A stretch of DNA of 64,000 nt from Lentihominibacter hominis (GTDB lineage: Bacteria > Bacillota > Clostridia > Peptostreptococcales > Anaerovoracaceae). Positions 54,053 through 63,430 of this stretch are shown piece after piece. The notes under the pieces were generated by a model that was given only the letters and a program-made list of their open reading frames with translations, searched no databases and was not told the origin of the DNA. Position 1 is the stretch's first letter. Each line of letters starts with the position of its first letter. The stretch is taken from positions 527,351-591,350 of the forward strand of contig NZ_JACRTA010000002.1 of assembly GCF_014385065.1 (NCBI RefSeq). Reading direction: 5' to 3'. Position numbers and translations under genes: made by a program.

Positions 54053-54529
54053 ATGAAAGTATATGAAGGAAAACTTGTTTCAAAAGGAATAAAAGTAGGA
54101 ATAATAGCAGCACGATTTAATGAGTTTATAACTTCAAAGCTGCTTTCGGGAGCTCTTGACACTTTAAAAAGGCATGATGTGAAAGATAATGATATTGATG
54201 TGGCATGGGTTCCGGGAGCCTTTGAAATACCTCTTGCGGCATCAAAAATGACCGGAACTGGAAAATATGATGCTGTTATATGTCTGGGAGCAGTAATCAG
54301 AGGTAATACGACTCATTATGATTATGTGTGCAGTGAAGTGTCCAAGGGAATATCACAAGTTTCGCTTTCCAGTGGAGTTCCTGTTATGTTTGGTGTTTTG
54401 ACTACAGAGAATATACAGCAGGCTGTGGAGAGGGCAGGAACGAAAGCAGGAAATAAGGGTGCTGATTGTGCAGAAAGCGCCATAGAAATGGTCAATCTTC
54501 TCAGAGAAATATCATCTTCACATAGTTAA
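54053..54529 (+). CDS. ribH: 6,7-dimethyl-8-ribityllumazine synthase
   Basis: Forms the lumazine precursor from RibB and RibD pathway products and usually assembles into a capsid. The 158-residue protein shows [43 protein letters not shown] with the catalytic His, and [19 protein letters not shown]. The start at 54053 follows AAAGGAGAAT; a longer frame begins inside ribBA. The stop codon lies within the first PHO-box-like repeat of the next gene. Confidence 0.96.
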   Translation: MKVYEGKLVSKGIKVGIIAARFNEFITSKLLSGALDTLKRHDVKDNDIDVAWVPGAFEIPLAASKMTGTGKYDAVICLGAVIRGNTTHYDYVCSEVSKGISQVSLSSGVPVMFGVLTTENIQQAVERAGTKAGNKGADCAESAIEMVNLLREISSSHS

Positions 54530-54553
54530 CATAACCTTAACATAACCTTAACA
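54526..54553 (+). promoter_or_regulatory. PHO-box-like direct repeats before the first Na/Pi cotransporter
   Basis: TTAACA occurs at 54526, 54537 and 54548 with exact 11-base spacing, and the 11-base unit TTAACATAACC is repeated perfectly. This matches the spacing of Firmicute PhoP sites (TTWACA-type hexamers every 11 bases). A TAGAAT (54574-54579) downstream may be the -10 box. The first repeat overlaps the ribH stop codon. Confidence 0.7.
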
Positions 54554-54644
54554 TTGCGATACTTTATTTAATATAGAATTAACAATATAATAAAAGCAAC
54601 ATAATATTATAGCAGTTAGATTTTGTATATGTAATGGTGGAGGA

Positions 54645-56333
54645 ATGAATACTGAAATATTAAAGATCATATTGCAGCTGTTGGGCGGACTGGCATTATT
54701 TATCTATGGAATGAATTTCATGAGTGACGGATTACAAAAGGCTGCCGGGGACAAAATGAAGAGTATACTGGCCCTTCTCACGAAGAATGTATTTATCGGT
54801 GTTTTGGCGGGTGCGGCAGCTACAGCCGTGCTTCAGAGCAGCGGTGCAGTGACAGTAATGGTTATAGGTTTTGTTTCAGCAAAACTTATGACGCTTAAAC
54901 AGGCAATCAGCATAATAATGGGGGCTAATATAGGAACATGTATAACAGCTCAGCTGGTGGCATTTCAGATCGGAGATTATTCGTGGGCATTTGTAATCGT
55001 CGGGTTTATTATGTACTTTTTCCTTTCTAAGTATGAGAAGATAAGAGATTTTGGACAGGCTATATTTGCTTTTGGTATTCTGTTTTCAGGGCTTAATATA
55101 ATGGCGGCTGCAATGGAGCCGTTGGCTCAGAGTGAATTTTTCTCAAATCTCATGCTGAAGGTGGCGGATGTTCCTATTTTGGGAATAATTGCAGGCGCTA
55201 TAATGACTACTATAGTTCAGAGCAGTTCAGCTTCCATTGCGGTACTGCAGAATTTGGCAAGCACAGCAGGGCCTGACGGAGTTACAAGTCTCATAGGGCT
55301 GACAGGTGCAATCCCTATTCTTTTCGGAACTAATATAGGTTCCACTACTACAGCTCTTTTGGCATCTATAGGAGGAACTGTAAACGCTAAACGTACTGCG
55401 ATTTCTCACACTATTTTTAATGTGGTCGGGACTTTGATATTTATCTGGCTTACTGCATATATAGCGGATTTTGTCACTATGATATCTCCAAGCGGTCATC
55501 AGCTAGATGTGATTTCGAGGCAGATAGCTAATGCGCATCTCTGTTTTAATGTGGCAACGACTATACTTTTTCTGCCGCTGATAAATGTACTGGCGAAAGT
55601 AGTTACAAAACTTGTTCCGGGTACAGATGAAGAAAAAACTCTTATGGAAACAGTGTATCTTGATTATAATGTGCTGGAACAGCCTTTCGCAGCTATACAC
55701 TTGGCAACCAAGGAAATCTCCAGAATGGCTGAGATAACTTCGGGAATGATAGTAGACACAAAAAAGGCGTTTCTTGCCAATGATCTTGAGGCTGCAAATA
55801 ATGTCATTGAAACAGATAAAGTAATAAATCACCTTAGGGATATGGTAGTAAAATATCTTTCATCTATATTTCCTGTGGAAACGGTAACAGAACATCAGTC
55901 GGTGACAATTTCGGGACTTATGCATGTGGTATCAGATGTGGAGCATATAGGAGATGACTGTAAGGATATTGCGGGATTTGCTATAGATAAGATAACTTAT
56001 GGCTATAAATTTTCGGATTCGGCATATGCAGAGATATACCAGTGTTTTGATTACGGAAGCAAGATGGTGAGCGATTCTATAGAAGCTCTTAATACCGGCA
56101 ATACTTTACTTGCAAGACATGTTAAGGAACAGCAGGAAGCTATGGAGGACTTTGAAGAGAGATTAAGACATATGCATATGAAACGTTTAAATACTAAAAA
56201 ATGTTCACCTGAATTTTCTGTCATATATACAGATGTCATTGCAAATATAAGAAAGATTGGGGACAGCTGCGACAATATAGCGAATGCGGTTTTGAGAGAT
56301 ATAAATTTCAAAGATATAGGTGAAAAAGAATAA
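54645..56333 (+). CDS. Na/Pi cotransporter family protein with PhoU-like C-terminus (copy 1)
   Basis: Phosphate transporter of the NptA/YjbB type, 562 residues. The N-terminal half has about eight helices with the duplicated QSSGAVTVMVIGFV and QSSSASIAVLQNLAS signatures and GANIGTCITAQL. Residues about 340-555 form a PhoU-like helical domain (VSDVEHIGDDCKDIAGFA) in the cytoplasm. GGTGGAGG ends 2 bases before the ATG, unusually close. It is preceded by three PHO-like repeats and followed by a paralogous gene. Confidence 0.92.
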   Translation: MNTEILKIILQLLGGLALFIYGMNFMSDGLQKAAGDKMKSILALLTKNVFIGVLAGAAATAVLQSSGAVTVMVIGFVSAKLMTLKQAISIIMGANIGTCITAQLVAFQIGDYSWAFVIVGFIMYFFLSKYEKIRDFGQAIFAFGILFSGLNIMAAAMEPLAQSEFFSNLMLKVADVPILGIIAGAIMTTIVQSSSASIAVLQNLASTAGPDGVTSLIGLTGAIPILFGTNIGSTTTALLASIGGTVNAKRTAISHTIFNVVGTLIFIWLTAYIADFVTMISPSGHQLDVISRQIANAHLCFNVATTILFLPLINVLAKVVTKLVPGTDEEKTLMETVYLDYNVLEQPFAAIHLATKEISRMAEITSGMIVDTKKAFLANDLEAANNVIETDKVINHLRDMVVKYLSSIFPVETVTEHQSVTISGLMHVVSDVEHIGDDCKDIAGFAIDKITYGYKFSDSAYAEIYQCFDYGSKMVSDSIEALNTGNTLLARHVKEQQEAMEDFEERLRHMHMKRLNTKKCSPEFSVIYTDVIANIRKIGDSCDNIANAVLRDINFKDIGEKE

Positions 56334-56350
56334 CGATATATGGAAGATAT

Positions 56351-56383
56351 AAAACGGCAGCCATCTAATGGTTGTCGTTTTTT
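56351..56383 (+). terminator. Terminator after the first Na/Pi cotransporter
   Basis: AAAACGGCAGCCAT pairs with ATGGTTGTCGTTTT (two G-U pairs) and is followed by TTT. It lies 17 bases after the stop, so the two paralogs are probably transcribed separately. Confidence 0.75.
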
Positions 56384-56392
56384 GTTGAATTT

Positions 56393-56448
56393 TTTACAAA
56401 AACTTAATGTTTATTTAACTTTAAGTCACTTTTCCTTTACATTTAACA
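56393..56448 (+). promoter_or_regulatory. PHO-box-like hexamers before the second Na/Pi cotransporter
   Basis: TTTACA (56393), TTAATG (56404) and TTAACT (56415) are spaced by exactly 11 bases, with further TTTACA (56436) and TTAACA (56443) matches. The pattern resembles the repeats before the first copy but is more degenerate. TAGAAT (56458-56463) may be the -10 box. Confidence 0.6.
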
Positions 56449-56520
56449 AATATACCATAGAATAGTAAGTTTAATTAATAATATATGAAAGAAATATCAA
56501 GAAGGAGAAGTAAAGAGAAA

Positions 56521-58191
56521 ATGAACGGCGAAACGGTACAGATGATCATGACATTAGTCGGGGGATTAGCTCTGTTCATATTTGGTATGAACTTTATGAG
56601 TGACGGTCTTCAAAAAGCTGCGGGAGATAAAATGAGAAGTATACTGGCTTTGCTCACGAAAAATCCCGTACTGGGAGTTGTAGCGGGAGCTCTTGTAACA
56701 GCTGTACTCCAGAGCAGCAGCGCTACCACAGTTATGGTGATCGGATTTGTGAGTGCGGGACTTATGAAGCTTCCTCAGGCTATCAGTATAATACTGGGCG
56801 CAAATATAGGAACGACGATAACAGCGCAGCTCATAGCTTTTAATATAGGCGATTACGCATGGGCTTTCGTGGCGGTAGGATTTATATTGTATTTCTTTAT
56901 GAAGAAGAAAGAATTTATTTCTTATATAGGCCAGACTACATTTGGCTTTGGCGTGCTGTTTGTCGGTATAAATATTATGGGAGATACCATGGAGCCGCTG
57001 GCAAGTTCACAGGTTTTTGTAGATCTTATGATGCAGGTGCAGGATATACCTGTGCTGGGGGTTTTACTGGGAACCTGTATGACTGTGATAGTACAGAGCA
57101 GTTCTGCTACAATAGCAGTATTTCAGAATCTTGCTTCAACTGCAGGCCCTGACGGTATCACCAGTATAATAGGGCTTCAGGGTGCTCTTCCTATATTGTT
57201 TGGAGATAATATAGGTACCACGATAACAGCAGTGCTGGCATCAATAGGAGCGTCAGTAACGGCAAAAAGAACAGCGGCGGCTCACGTTATATTCAATCTT
57301 ACAGGAACATTGTTGTTTGTCTGGTTTATTCCTTACTATGCTAAATTTATTCAGTATATATCTCCACAAGGTGCAGAGGTTGATGTTATCTCAAGACAGA
57401 TAGCAAATGCGCATCTCGGATTTAATTTGTTTAATACTATCTGGTTTATCCCTCTTATAGGAGTTCTTGTGAAAGTGGTCACAAAAATAATACCGGGAAA
57501 AGAACTGGACAAACTGCCGGCAGATCCCGTTTATCTTGACTACAATGTGCTGGAACAGCCTTTTGCGGCGATACATCTTGCTACAAAAGAACTGGTGAGA
57601 CTGGGGAGGATGTCGTTTGATATGATTGTTTCTGCTCAGAAAGCCTTTATAGGCAATGACAGTGATGCTGTAAAGAAGGTTATGGAAACAGAAGATACAG
57701 TAGATGAATTGCAGGGGAAAATATTAAATTATCTTTCAGCGATGGTTTCCAGAGAAAAGACGACTGAAGAGCAGGGAGCTGAAATATCAGGGCTCATGCA
57801 TGTGGCTGCGGATATAGAGCATGTAGGTGATCATTGTAAGAATATAGCAGAGTTTGCAGATGCTAAAATAAAAAATTCGTATGAATTTTCTGAAGAGGCA
57901 TATTCTGAAATATACAGTTGTTTTGATCTTGCCAAGAAAATGGCTGAAGACAGCATATCTTCTCTTGAAAATGATGATTTGGAGAGAGCAAAAGGTGTGA
58001 GAATCATGGAAACAGAGATGGACACAAGAGAGAAGGAACTCAGAGCCCATCACATGGAAAGACTTACACAGAAAAAGTGTTCGCCGGAATTTACAGTTAT
58101 ATATACTGATGTTATACATGACATAGAGAAAATAGGCGATTACTGTAATAATATAGCAGATGCTGTTATTGAGAATCATAAAGTTGAGTAA
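56521..58191 (+). CDS. Na/Pi cotransporter family protein with PhoU-like C-terminus (copy 2)
   Basis: Paralog of the previous gene: 556 residues with the same order of membrane and PhoU-like domains, and segments such as GGLALFIFGMNFMSDGLQKAAGDKMRSILALLTKN almost identical in both. QSSSATTVMVIGF and QSSSATIAVFQNLAS are the transporter signatures. The ATG at 56521 is preferred over 56485 because AGAAGGAG lies between them. It is followed after 68 bases by the Pho-type two-component genes, which may be regulated together with it. Confidence 0.92.
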   Translation: MNGETVQMIMTLVGGLALFIFGMNFMSDGLQKAAGDKMRSILALLTKNPVLGVVAGALVTAVLQSSSATTVMVIGFVSAGLMKLPQAISIILGANIGTTITAQLIAFNIGDYAWAFVAVGFILYFFMKKKEFISYIGQTTFGFGVLFVGINIMGDTMEPLASSQVFVDLMMQVQDIPVLGVLLGTCMTVIVQSSSATIAVFQNLASTAGPDGITSIIGLQGALPILFGDNIGTTITAVLASIGASVTAKRTAAAHVIFNLTGTLLFVWFIPYYAKFIQYISPQGAEVDVISRQIANAHLGFNLFNTIWFIPLIGVLVKVVTKIIPGKELDKLPADPVYLDYNVLEQPFAAIHLATKELVRLGRMSFDMIVSAQKAFIGNDSDAVKKVMETEDTVDELQGKILNYLSAMVSREKTTEEQGAEISGLMHVAADIEHVGDHCKNIAEFADAKIKNSYEFSEEAYSEIYSCFDLAKKMAEDSISSLENDDLERAKGVRIMETEMDTREKELRAHHMERLTQKKCSPEFTVIYTDVIHDIEKIGDYCNNIADAVIENHKVE

Positions 58192-58212
58192 ATTTAAAAA
58201 CCGTGGTACAAT
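58184..58212 (+). promoter_or_regulatory. Promoter of the two-component genes
   Basis: TTGAGT (58184-58189) and TACAAT (58207-58212) are 17 bases apart, with TG-N before the -10 box. The -35 overlaps the end of the second transporter gene. Confidence 0.65.
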
Positions 58213-58259
58213 AATATCAGATAGTGGACTTCCGGAGTACATCAAGGAGATATACGAAT

Positions 58260-58949
58260 ATGAAAAAGATACTTATTATAGAGGATGAGCCTAATATAAG
58301 GGAGCTTATACTTTATAATTTAAAGACTAACGGATATGACGGAATTGCTGCGGAAGATGGTATAATGGGTATAACCATGGTCCACAGAGAAAAACCTGAT
58401 CTTATATTACTGGATATAATGCTTCCCGGAAAGACAGGATATGATATATGTAGAGAGCTTAGGGAAGAAGGCAATAATACGCCTATTATCATGATAACTG
58501 CCAAGACGGAAGAAGTCGATAAAGTTTTGGGACTGGAGTTCGGAGCTGATGATTATATTTCAAAACCTTTTGGTATACGTGAACTTATGGCAAGGATAAA
58601 GGCTGTCCTCAGAAGATATGAGGTAACAGCGGATACCAATATGAGCAGTGATACTGTTGTTTCTGTCGGCGATTTGTGTATGAATGTGGAATGTCATGAA
58701 GTAAAAGTAGGAGAAAGGCATATAGATCTTACGCTAAAGGAGTTTGAGCTTCTCAGATATCTGGTGGAAAACAGAGGTCATGTGTTTACCAGAGACCAGC
58801 TTTTGAATAATGTCTGGGGGATAGATTATGCAGGGGAAACCAGGACTGTGGATGTCCATATAAGACATCTGAGACAAAAACTTTCAGATGGAGAAAATGA
58901 AGAGCAATATATAGAAACCATTAGAGGAAAAGGTTATAAAGTCAGATGA
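58260..58949 (+). CDS. phoP: OmpR/PhoB-family response regulator (PhoP-like)
   Basis: Transcription factor of 229 residues. The receiver has IIEDEPNIREL at residues 5-15, the phosphorylated Asp in LILLDIMLPG near 52, and KPFGIRELMARI near 102. The C-terminal winged helix has LTLKEFELLRYLVENRGHVFTRDQLLNNVWG. The start at 58260 follows AAGGAGAT. Position between phosphate transporters with PHO-like sites and a PhoR-like kinase makes control of phosphate genes likely. The 4-base overlap with the kinase gene supports a cognate pair. Confidence 0.92.
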   Translation: MKKILIIEDEPNIRELILYNLKTNGYDGIAAEDGIMGITMVHREKPDLILLDIMLPGKTGYDICRELREEGNNTPIIMITAKTEEVDKVLGLEFGADDYISKPFGIRELMARIKAVLRRYEVTADTNMSSDTVVSVGDLCMNVECHEVKVGERHIDLTLKEFELLRYLVENRGHVFTRDQLLNNVWGIDYAGETRTVDVHIRHLRQKLSDGENEEQYIETIRGKGYKVR

Positions 58950-59911
58950 AAAACAAATACATTGCTTTGATAGCAGAAGCTGCTGCAGTAAACTTATTGG
59001 CTGTATTTCTTATTTGGAAACTTTATTTTGTACCGGGATTTGGCAGCCAGCAGGCAGACAATGTTTTAGAACTGACCGGAAATGGTGTTAAATTTATTGC
59101 GATCATATATATAGTAATTATGGCCTTGATAGGTATCCAAGGCTATTTTTGCATAATAAAACCTTATTCCGATAAGTTATCCGAGATGGAAAAATCAGTG
59201 GAGGAGAGTAATAAGTCCGAGGCTATAAGGAAAGAGTTTGTGGCTAATGTGAGTCATGAGCTTAAGACACCGCTTACTTCCATTTCAGGATTCATAGAAA
59301 CTTTGCAGGCAGGAGCAGCTGATGATCCTGAGATACGTACGAAATTCATAGATATAATAGCTATAGAAACGTCCAGACTTAAACGACTTATACAGGATCT
59401 TTTGGTACTGTCTGACATAGAGAATAAGAAAATCGTAGGCTGTGATGAGTTTAATGTAAAAACTGCTGTGGAAAGTACAGTAGAAACATTGAAACCTATA
59501 GCAGCTCATAAAAATATAACGATACTGACAGATCTGGATGAGATGATGGATATTACCGGTTCGGTTGACAGATTTCGACAGATGATGATGAACCTTATAG
59601 AAAATGCTATAAAATATTCAGATGACGGAAAATATATCTGGGTAAACGCTTTTTTTGACGGAGAGAAAAAGGTTGTAAGCGTTAAGGACGAAGGAATAGG
59701 CATATCGAAAGAACATCACGAAAGACTTTTTGAAAGATTCTACAGAGTTGATAAGTCGAGATCAAAAAAAGCCGGAGGTACCGGGCTGGGGCTGTCCATA
59801 GTAAAGCATATTGCTGTTCTTTTCGGAGCATCACTTAAAGTTGAAAGTCAGATGGGGAAGGGAACGACATTTTTTGTCATATTTGAAAAGGAGGAAGAAG
59901 ATATTACTTAA
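58946..59911 (+). CDS. phoR: Sensor histidine kinase (PhoR-like)
   Basis: Membrane kinase of 321 residues, short for PhoR because the extracytoplasmic part is only about 25 residues and no PAS domain is present. Helices lie near residues 5-24 and 50-70. The H-box is VANVSHELKTPLTSISGFIETL near 98, N-box NLIENAIKYS near 214, G1 KDEGIGISKEH, and GGTGLGLSIVKH near 277. The short sensor part suggests it may sense through the membrane or through PhoU-domain proteins, two of which are encoded next door; this is inference. Confidence 0.88.
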   Translation: MKNKYIALIAEAAAVNLLAVFLIWKLYFVPGFGSQQADNVLELTGNGVKFIAIIYIVIMALIGIQGYFCIIKPYSDKLSEMEKSVEESNKSEAIRKEFVANVSHELKTPLTSISGFIETLQAGAADDPEIRTKFIDIIAIETSRLKRLIQDLLVLSDIENKKIVGCDEFNVKTAVESTVETLKPIAAHKNITILTDLDEMMDITGSVDRFRQMMMNLIENAIKYSDDGKYIWVNAFFDGEKKVVSVKDEGIGISKEHHERLFERFYRVDKSRSKKAGGTGLGLSIVKHIAVLFGASLKVESQMGKGTTFFVIFEKEEEDIT

Positions 59912-59933
59912 ATAAACAGAAAGGAGAACTTTA

Positions 59934-62240
59934 TTGCATCTTGATTATTTGATTTCTGATTTAGCATTGATTCTTATTGCTGCGGGAGTTGTCACTCTTA
60001 TATTTAAGAAGATAAAGCTGCCCGTAGTACTCGGGTATATAGTTGCGGGTTTTCTGATAAGCCCTAATTTTTCATATATGCCTACGGTTGTGGAATCTGC
60101 AGACATACACGTATGGGCTAATATAGGTGTAGTATTTCTGATGTTTGGACTTGGTCTTGAGTTCAGCTTTAAAAAATTAGCAACGGTGGGCGGAAGTGCT
60201 TTTATAGTCGCATTGACCGTTATGACGGCCATGATTTTAATAGGCACCGGTGTGGGAAGTCTTCTCGGCTGGGACAAAATGGACTGTATTTTCTTAGGCA
60301 GTATGCTTTCTATGTCTTCTACGATGATAATTCTAAAGGCTTACGAAGAGTATAATTTAAAAAATGAAAAGTTTGCACAGCTTGTTTTAAGTACCCTGGT
60401 GATAGAAGATATCGTCGGGATATTTATGATGATAATACTTTCCACTATATCCGTCAGTCAGAGCGTGTCAGGTGCTGCCATGTTTCAGGAGATCGGTATG
60501 CTTCTCATGTATCTGGTGATATGGCTGCTTTTAGGTATATATCTGATACCAAGTCTTTTGAAAAAGATCTCAGGGCTGATGAATGATGAGATGATGCTTA
60601 TAATATCCATAGCTATTTGTCTGGGTATGGTGGTCATAGCTAATTTTATAGGATTTTCAGAAGCTCTGGGAGCATTTGTCGCTGGTTCTATATTGGCAGG
60701 AACAGTCAAGGCTGGATATATAGAAAGACTTATAAATCCCATAAAGGATCTTTTCGGCGCCATATTTTTTGTTTCTGTGGGAATGATGATTGAACCGGAT
60801 CTGCTTATGGAATATATAGTTCCTATTCTCATAATTACTATAGTGACTATTTTAGGACAGATGGTATTTGCAACCATAGGCATACTGCTTTCCGGACAGT
60901 CTCTCAACACAGCTATAAGAGGCGGATTCAGTATGGTTCAGATAGGTGAGTTTTCTTTCATTATCGCAACTTTGGGAACAAGTTTAGGAGTAATAAGTGA
61001 TTTTCTGTATCCTGTTGTTGTATGTGTATCCGTAATAACGACGTTTACTACGCCGCTGTTCATAAAGAACTCAGAAAAAGTGTATAAATTTTTGGATGAA
61101 AAACTGCCTGACGGCCTATGGGTGTTTATAAAGAAAAATACTTCCGAAAACAGAAGCAATAAGGATAAGGATAAGGACTGGTTTTCCTATATAAAGAAAG
61201 TGTTGTCAAGAACACTGATCTGTTCTGTAGTGATGTATATAATTTACTGGCTCGGCATACAGCAGCTGAGGCCCATCGCTTTGCAGTATATTTCTTCAGA
61301 TATATTTGCTGATCTTGTAACAGCAGTTGTAATATGCGCAGCTATGGTACCTTTCGTAAGTCTTATGAATGGAGCTGATGATGCTCTGTTTACAAAGTTA
61401 TGGTTGAAACAGAGATCGAATCGTCTTCCGCTTTTAACTCTAAAGGCTGTGAGAATACTGATTGCGGCAGGATTTGTGGCTATGGTTCTCAGAAAAATAT
61501 ATCATATACCGTTTATAATACTTTTGATCATCGCATTGGCCTGCATTATATTGATAGTAAGATCTGAATATATAAAGGGAATGACTATTAATATGGAAAT
61601 GCGTTTTACTGAAAACTTTTCAGAAAGAGCTTTGGCCAAACAAAAAAGGGAAAGAGGTATAAGAGGAGAGTATCACTGGCTTAATGAAGAATTGTTAGTA
61701 GCTGAATTCCAAGTTACAGATACGGTGGAAAATAAAACTATTCATGATTTTACAAAGAGCAGAGCTTTCAGAGTAACCATAATCAAGATCATAAGAGGGG
61801 ATAAATACATAAATCTCCCTACATCTTCAGAACCTGTAATGGAGGGAGATATACTTCATATGATGGGCACAGAAGCCGAGATTGATGCATGTACTATACT
61901 TTTGGAGAAGGATGAGTGTATCGAGTACACCGATAAGGACGATATAATCCTGAAAGATTATATATACAGACAAACTTTCTATGGTATCACACCTGAAGAA
62001 CAATTGATCTGTTGTCCTATAAATGTTGAACCGGGTTCTGAATTCAGTAAAAAATCTATAAAACATTCAAGGATCCGTGAGAAATACAGAGGAACAATAA
62101 TAGGTATAGAAAGAGGGAATCTGACTATAATAAGTCCTGATGTGGAAACGATAATACAGCCGAGAGATCTCATATGGGCTCTGGGAAACAAACGAATGGC
62201 AGATTCTCTTGTAAAGGGCAAAGTCTTCGATGATCAGTGA
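59934..62240 (+). CDS. Kef/CPA2-type cation:proton antiporter with extra membrane segment and RCK-C domains
   Basis: Large 768-residue antiporter. Residues 1-385 are a Na+/H+ exchanger (PF00999) domain with about 12 helices, including ARG-free ion-site segments such as LVIEDIVGIFMMIILS. Residues about 415-545 add roughly four further helices (ICSVVMYIIYWLGIQQL, VTAVVICAAMVPFVS), which is unusual. Residues about 590-660 and 675-760 form two TrkA-C/RCK-C-like regulatory modules. No TrkA-N NAD-binding domain is present. The only start is TTG at 59934, 6 bases after AAAGGAGAA. It probably moves K+ or Na+ in exchange for protons. Confidence 0.88.
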   Translation: MHLDYLISDLALILIAAGVVTLIFKKIKLPVVLGYIVAGFLISPNFSYMPTVVESADIHVWANIGVVFLMFGLGLEFSFKKLATVGGSAFIVALTVMTAMILIGTGVGSLLGWDKMDCIFLGSMLSMSSTMIILKAYEEYNLKNEKFAQLVLSTLVIEDIVGIFMMIILSTISVSQSVSGAAMFQEIGMLLMYLVIWLLLGIYLIPSLLKKISGLMNDEMMLIISIAICLGMVVIANFIGFSEALGAFVAGSILAGTVKAGYIERLINPIKDLFGAIFFVSVGMMIEPDLLMEYIVPILIITIVTILGQMVFATIGILLSGQSLNTAIRGGFSMVQIGEFSFIIATLGTSLGVISDFLYPVVVCVSVITTFTTPLFIKNSEKVYKFLDEKLPDGLWVFIKKNTSENRSNKDKDKDWFSYIKKVLSRTLICSVVMYIIYWLGIQQLRPIALQYISSDIFADLVTAVVICAAMVPFVSLMNGADDALFTKLWLKQRSNRLPLLTLKAVRILIAAGFVAMVLRKIYHIPFIILLIIALACIILIVRSEYIKGMTINMEMRFTENFSERALAKQKRERGIRGEYHWLNEELLVAEFQVTDTVENKTIHDFTKSRAFRVTIIKIIRGDKYINLPTSSEPVMEGDILHMMGTEAEIDACTILLEKDECIEYTDKDDIILKDYIYRQTFYGITPEEQLICCPINVEPGSEFSKKSIKHSRIREKYRGTIIGIERGNLTIISPDVETIIQPRDLIWALGNKRMADSLVKGKVFDDQ

Positions 62241-62256
62241 AGAAAAATAAATATAG

Positions 62257-62291
62257 AAATAACGCAGTTTAAAATGCTGCGTTATTTTTTA
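62257..62291. terminator. Bidirectional terminator between the antiporter and CDF genes
   Basis: AAATAACGCAG and CTGCGTTATTTTTT form a hairpin with a 9-base loop and A/T runs on both sides, between convergent genes. Confidence 0.85.
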
Positions 62292-62304
62292 TACATGATA
62301 ATGT

Positions 62305-63249
62305 TTAAGCGGGTGTCGTATCAGGATCGATTTCGGGGATAAGTTCGACAAATATATCATGATATTGAGGTTTCAGTTTTTCGATTATTTCGTTATGAGC
62401 CTGCTTAAGCGCATTTATGCTTATAAGATCATCCTTTTGTGTGATATATATATCTACCCATACCTTTCTTCCTGTTTTTACTACATCAAGGAAATCAATA
62501 TATAAGTCAAAGCTTTCAAGAGTTTCATTGGCGGCAGTTCGTATATCACTGACAACTTCCTTTTCCGGCGCAATCAATACAAGGCTTTTTAATGCATCCC
62601 ATATCATAGTTATAGGTTCTTTTGCCAGAAGAAGAGCCATTATGATGGCTATGGCCGGATCGATATATGGGACTATCCATGATAAAGGTGTTATCTGAAG
62701 AAGAAGTTGTATTAGGAAGGCCAGGCCTACTCCGCCTGTACTGTAAGCATCCAGTTTCCATATATATAGCTCGGCGCTTACCGTAGGTGATGAGAAATGT
62801 CTGTTCATATGCCTTAATATGAAATACATGGCTATACATGATACTGATATGAACAATTCGAATGCAGCTATAGCACCTGCGTTTACAATATGACCTCCGT
62901 CCAAAATAAGTTTAGCACTGTCAATGAGAAGCTGTATATCGAGAAAAAACAGAATTCCGCATTTTATTATTATAAAAAGAGATTCCATCTGAGCAAAACC
63001 ATATGGCCATTTTTCAGTTACAGGTTTATATAGCTTGGGGACAAGTATCATGAACGGCCCAAGCATGGCCAGATCCACCAGATCGTATACGCAGTCCATG
63101 AGGACTGCTTGAGAATGTGTGAAGAAAGCGGCAGCGCATTCCGATAAGAGAAAGAGAGTACTGCCTATGAAAGATAATCTGAGAATTTTTTTTTCTGATT
63201 TTAGTTTTTGTTTTAAATTAAGATCTTGTGATGTCGTACTGTCATCCAC
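62305..63249 (-). CDS. Cation diffusion facilitator family transporter with altered metal site
   Basis: Divalent metal/proton antiporter of 314 residues with six predicted helices and a C-terminal cytoplasmic ferredoxin-like domain (residues about 215-305). Helix 2 keeps DxxxD (MDCVYDLVD near residue 51). In helix 5, the usual HxxxD is changed: IWKLDAYSTG keeps Asp but has Ile where His or Asp is expected. This may alter or abolish the usual zinc site. The ribosome site lies upstream on the minus strand. It is convergent with the antiporter gene. Confidence 0.87.
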   Translation of the reverse strand: MDDSTTSQDLNLKQKLKSEKKILRLSFIGSTLFLLSECAAAFFTHSQAVLMDCVYDLVDLAMLGPFMILVPKLYKPVTEKWPYGFAQMESLFIIIKCGILFFLDIQLLIDSAKLILDGGHIVNAGAIAAFELFISVSCIAMYFILRHMNRHFSSPTVSAELYIWKLDAYSTGGVGLAFLIQLLLQITPLSWIVPYIDPAIAIIMALLLAKEPITMIWDALKSLVLIAPEKEVVSDIRTAANETLESFDLYIDFLDVVKTGRKVWVDIYITQKDDLISINALKQAHNEIIEKLKPQYHDIFVELIPEIDPDTTPA

Positions 63250-63320
63250 AATTTCACTCCTTTCTACAAGTATAAATTATACATCGTGCATATATTATTA
63301 TATTGCTGTATTTTAATACT

Positions 63321-63357
63321 ATATTGCTGAAAAGCGTTGCGCGCTTTTCAGCAATAT
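63321..63357. repeat. Perfect 16-bp inverted repeat with 5-base loop
   Basis: ATATTGCTGAAAAGCG (63321-63336) and CGCTTTTCAGCAATAT (63342-63357) are exact complements around the loop TTGCG. The hairpin is very stable. No T run is attached directly, so it may be an operator or RNA element rather than a terminator. Confidence 0.85.
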
Positions 63358-63412
63358 GATTATTATAATTTTTTTGTGCAGAAAAAGAAATAAGATTGCT
63401 GCAAATCTGCAG

Positions 63413-63430
63413 ATAACACTATAGTGTTAT
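63413..63430. repeat. Perfect 18-base palindrome ATAACACTATAGTGTTAT
   Basis: Exact self-complementary sequence with no spacer, 185 bases before the ATG at 63615. It has the form of a dimeric repressor site. Confidence 0.8.
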
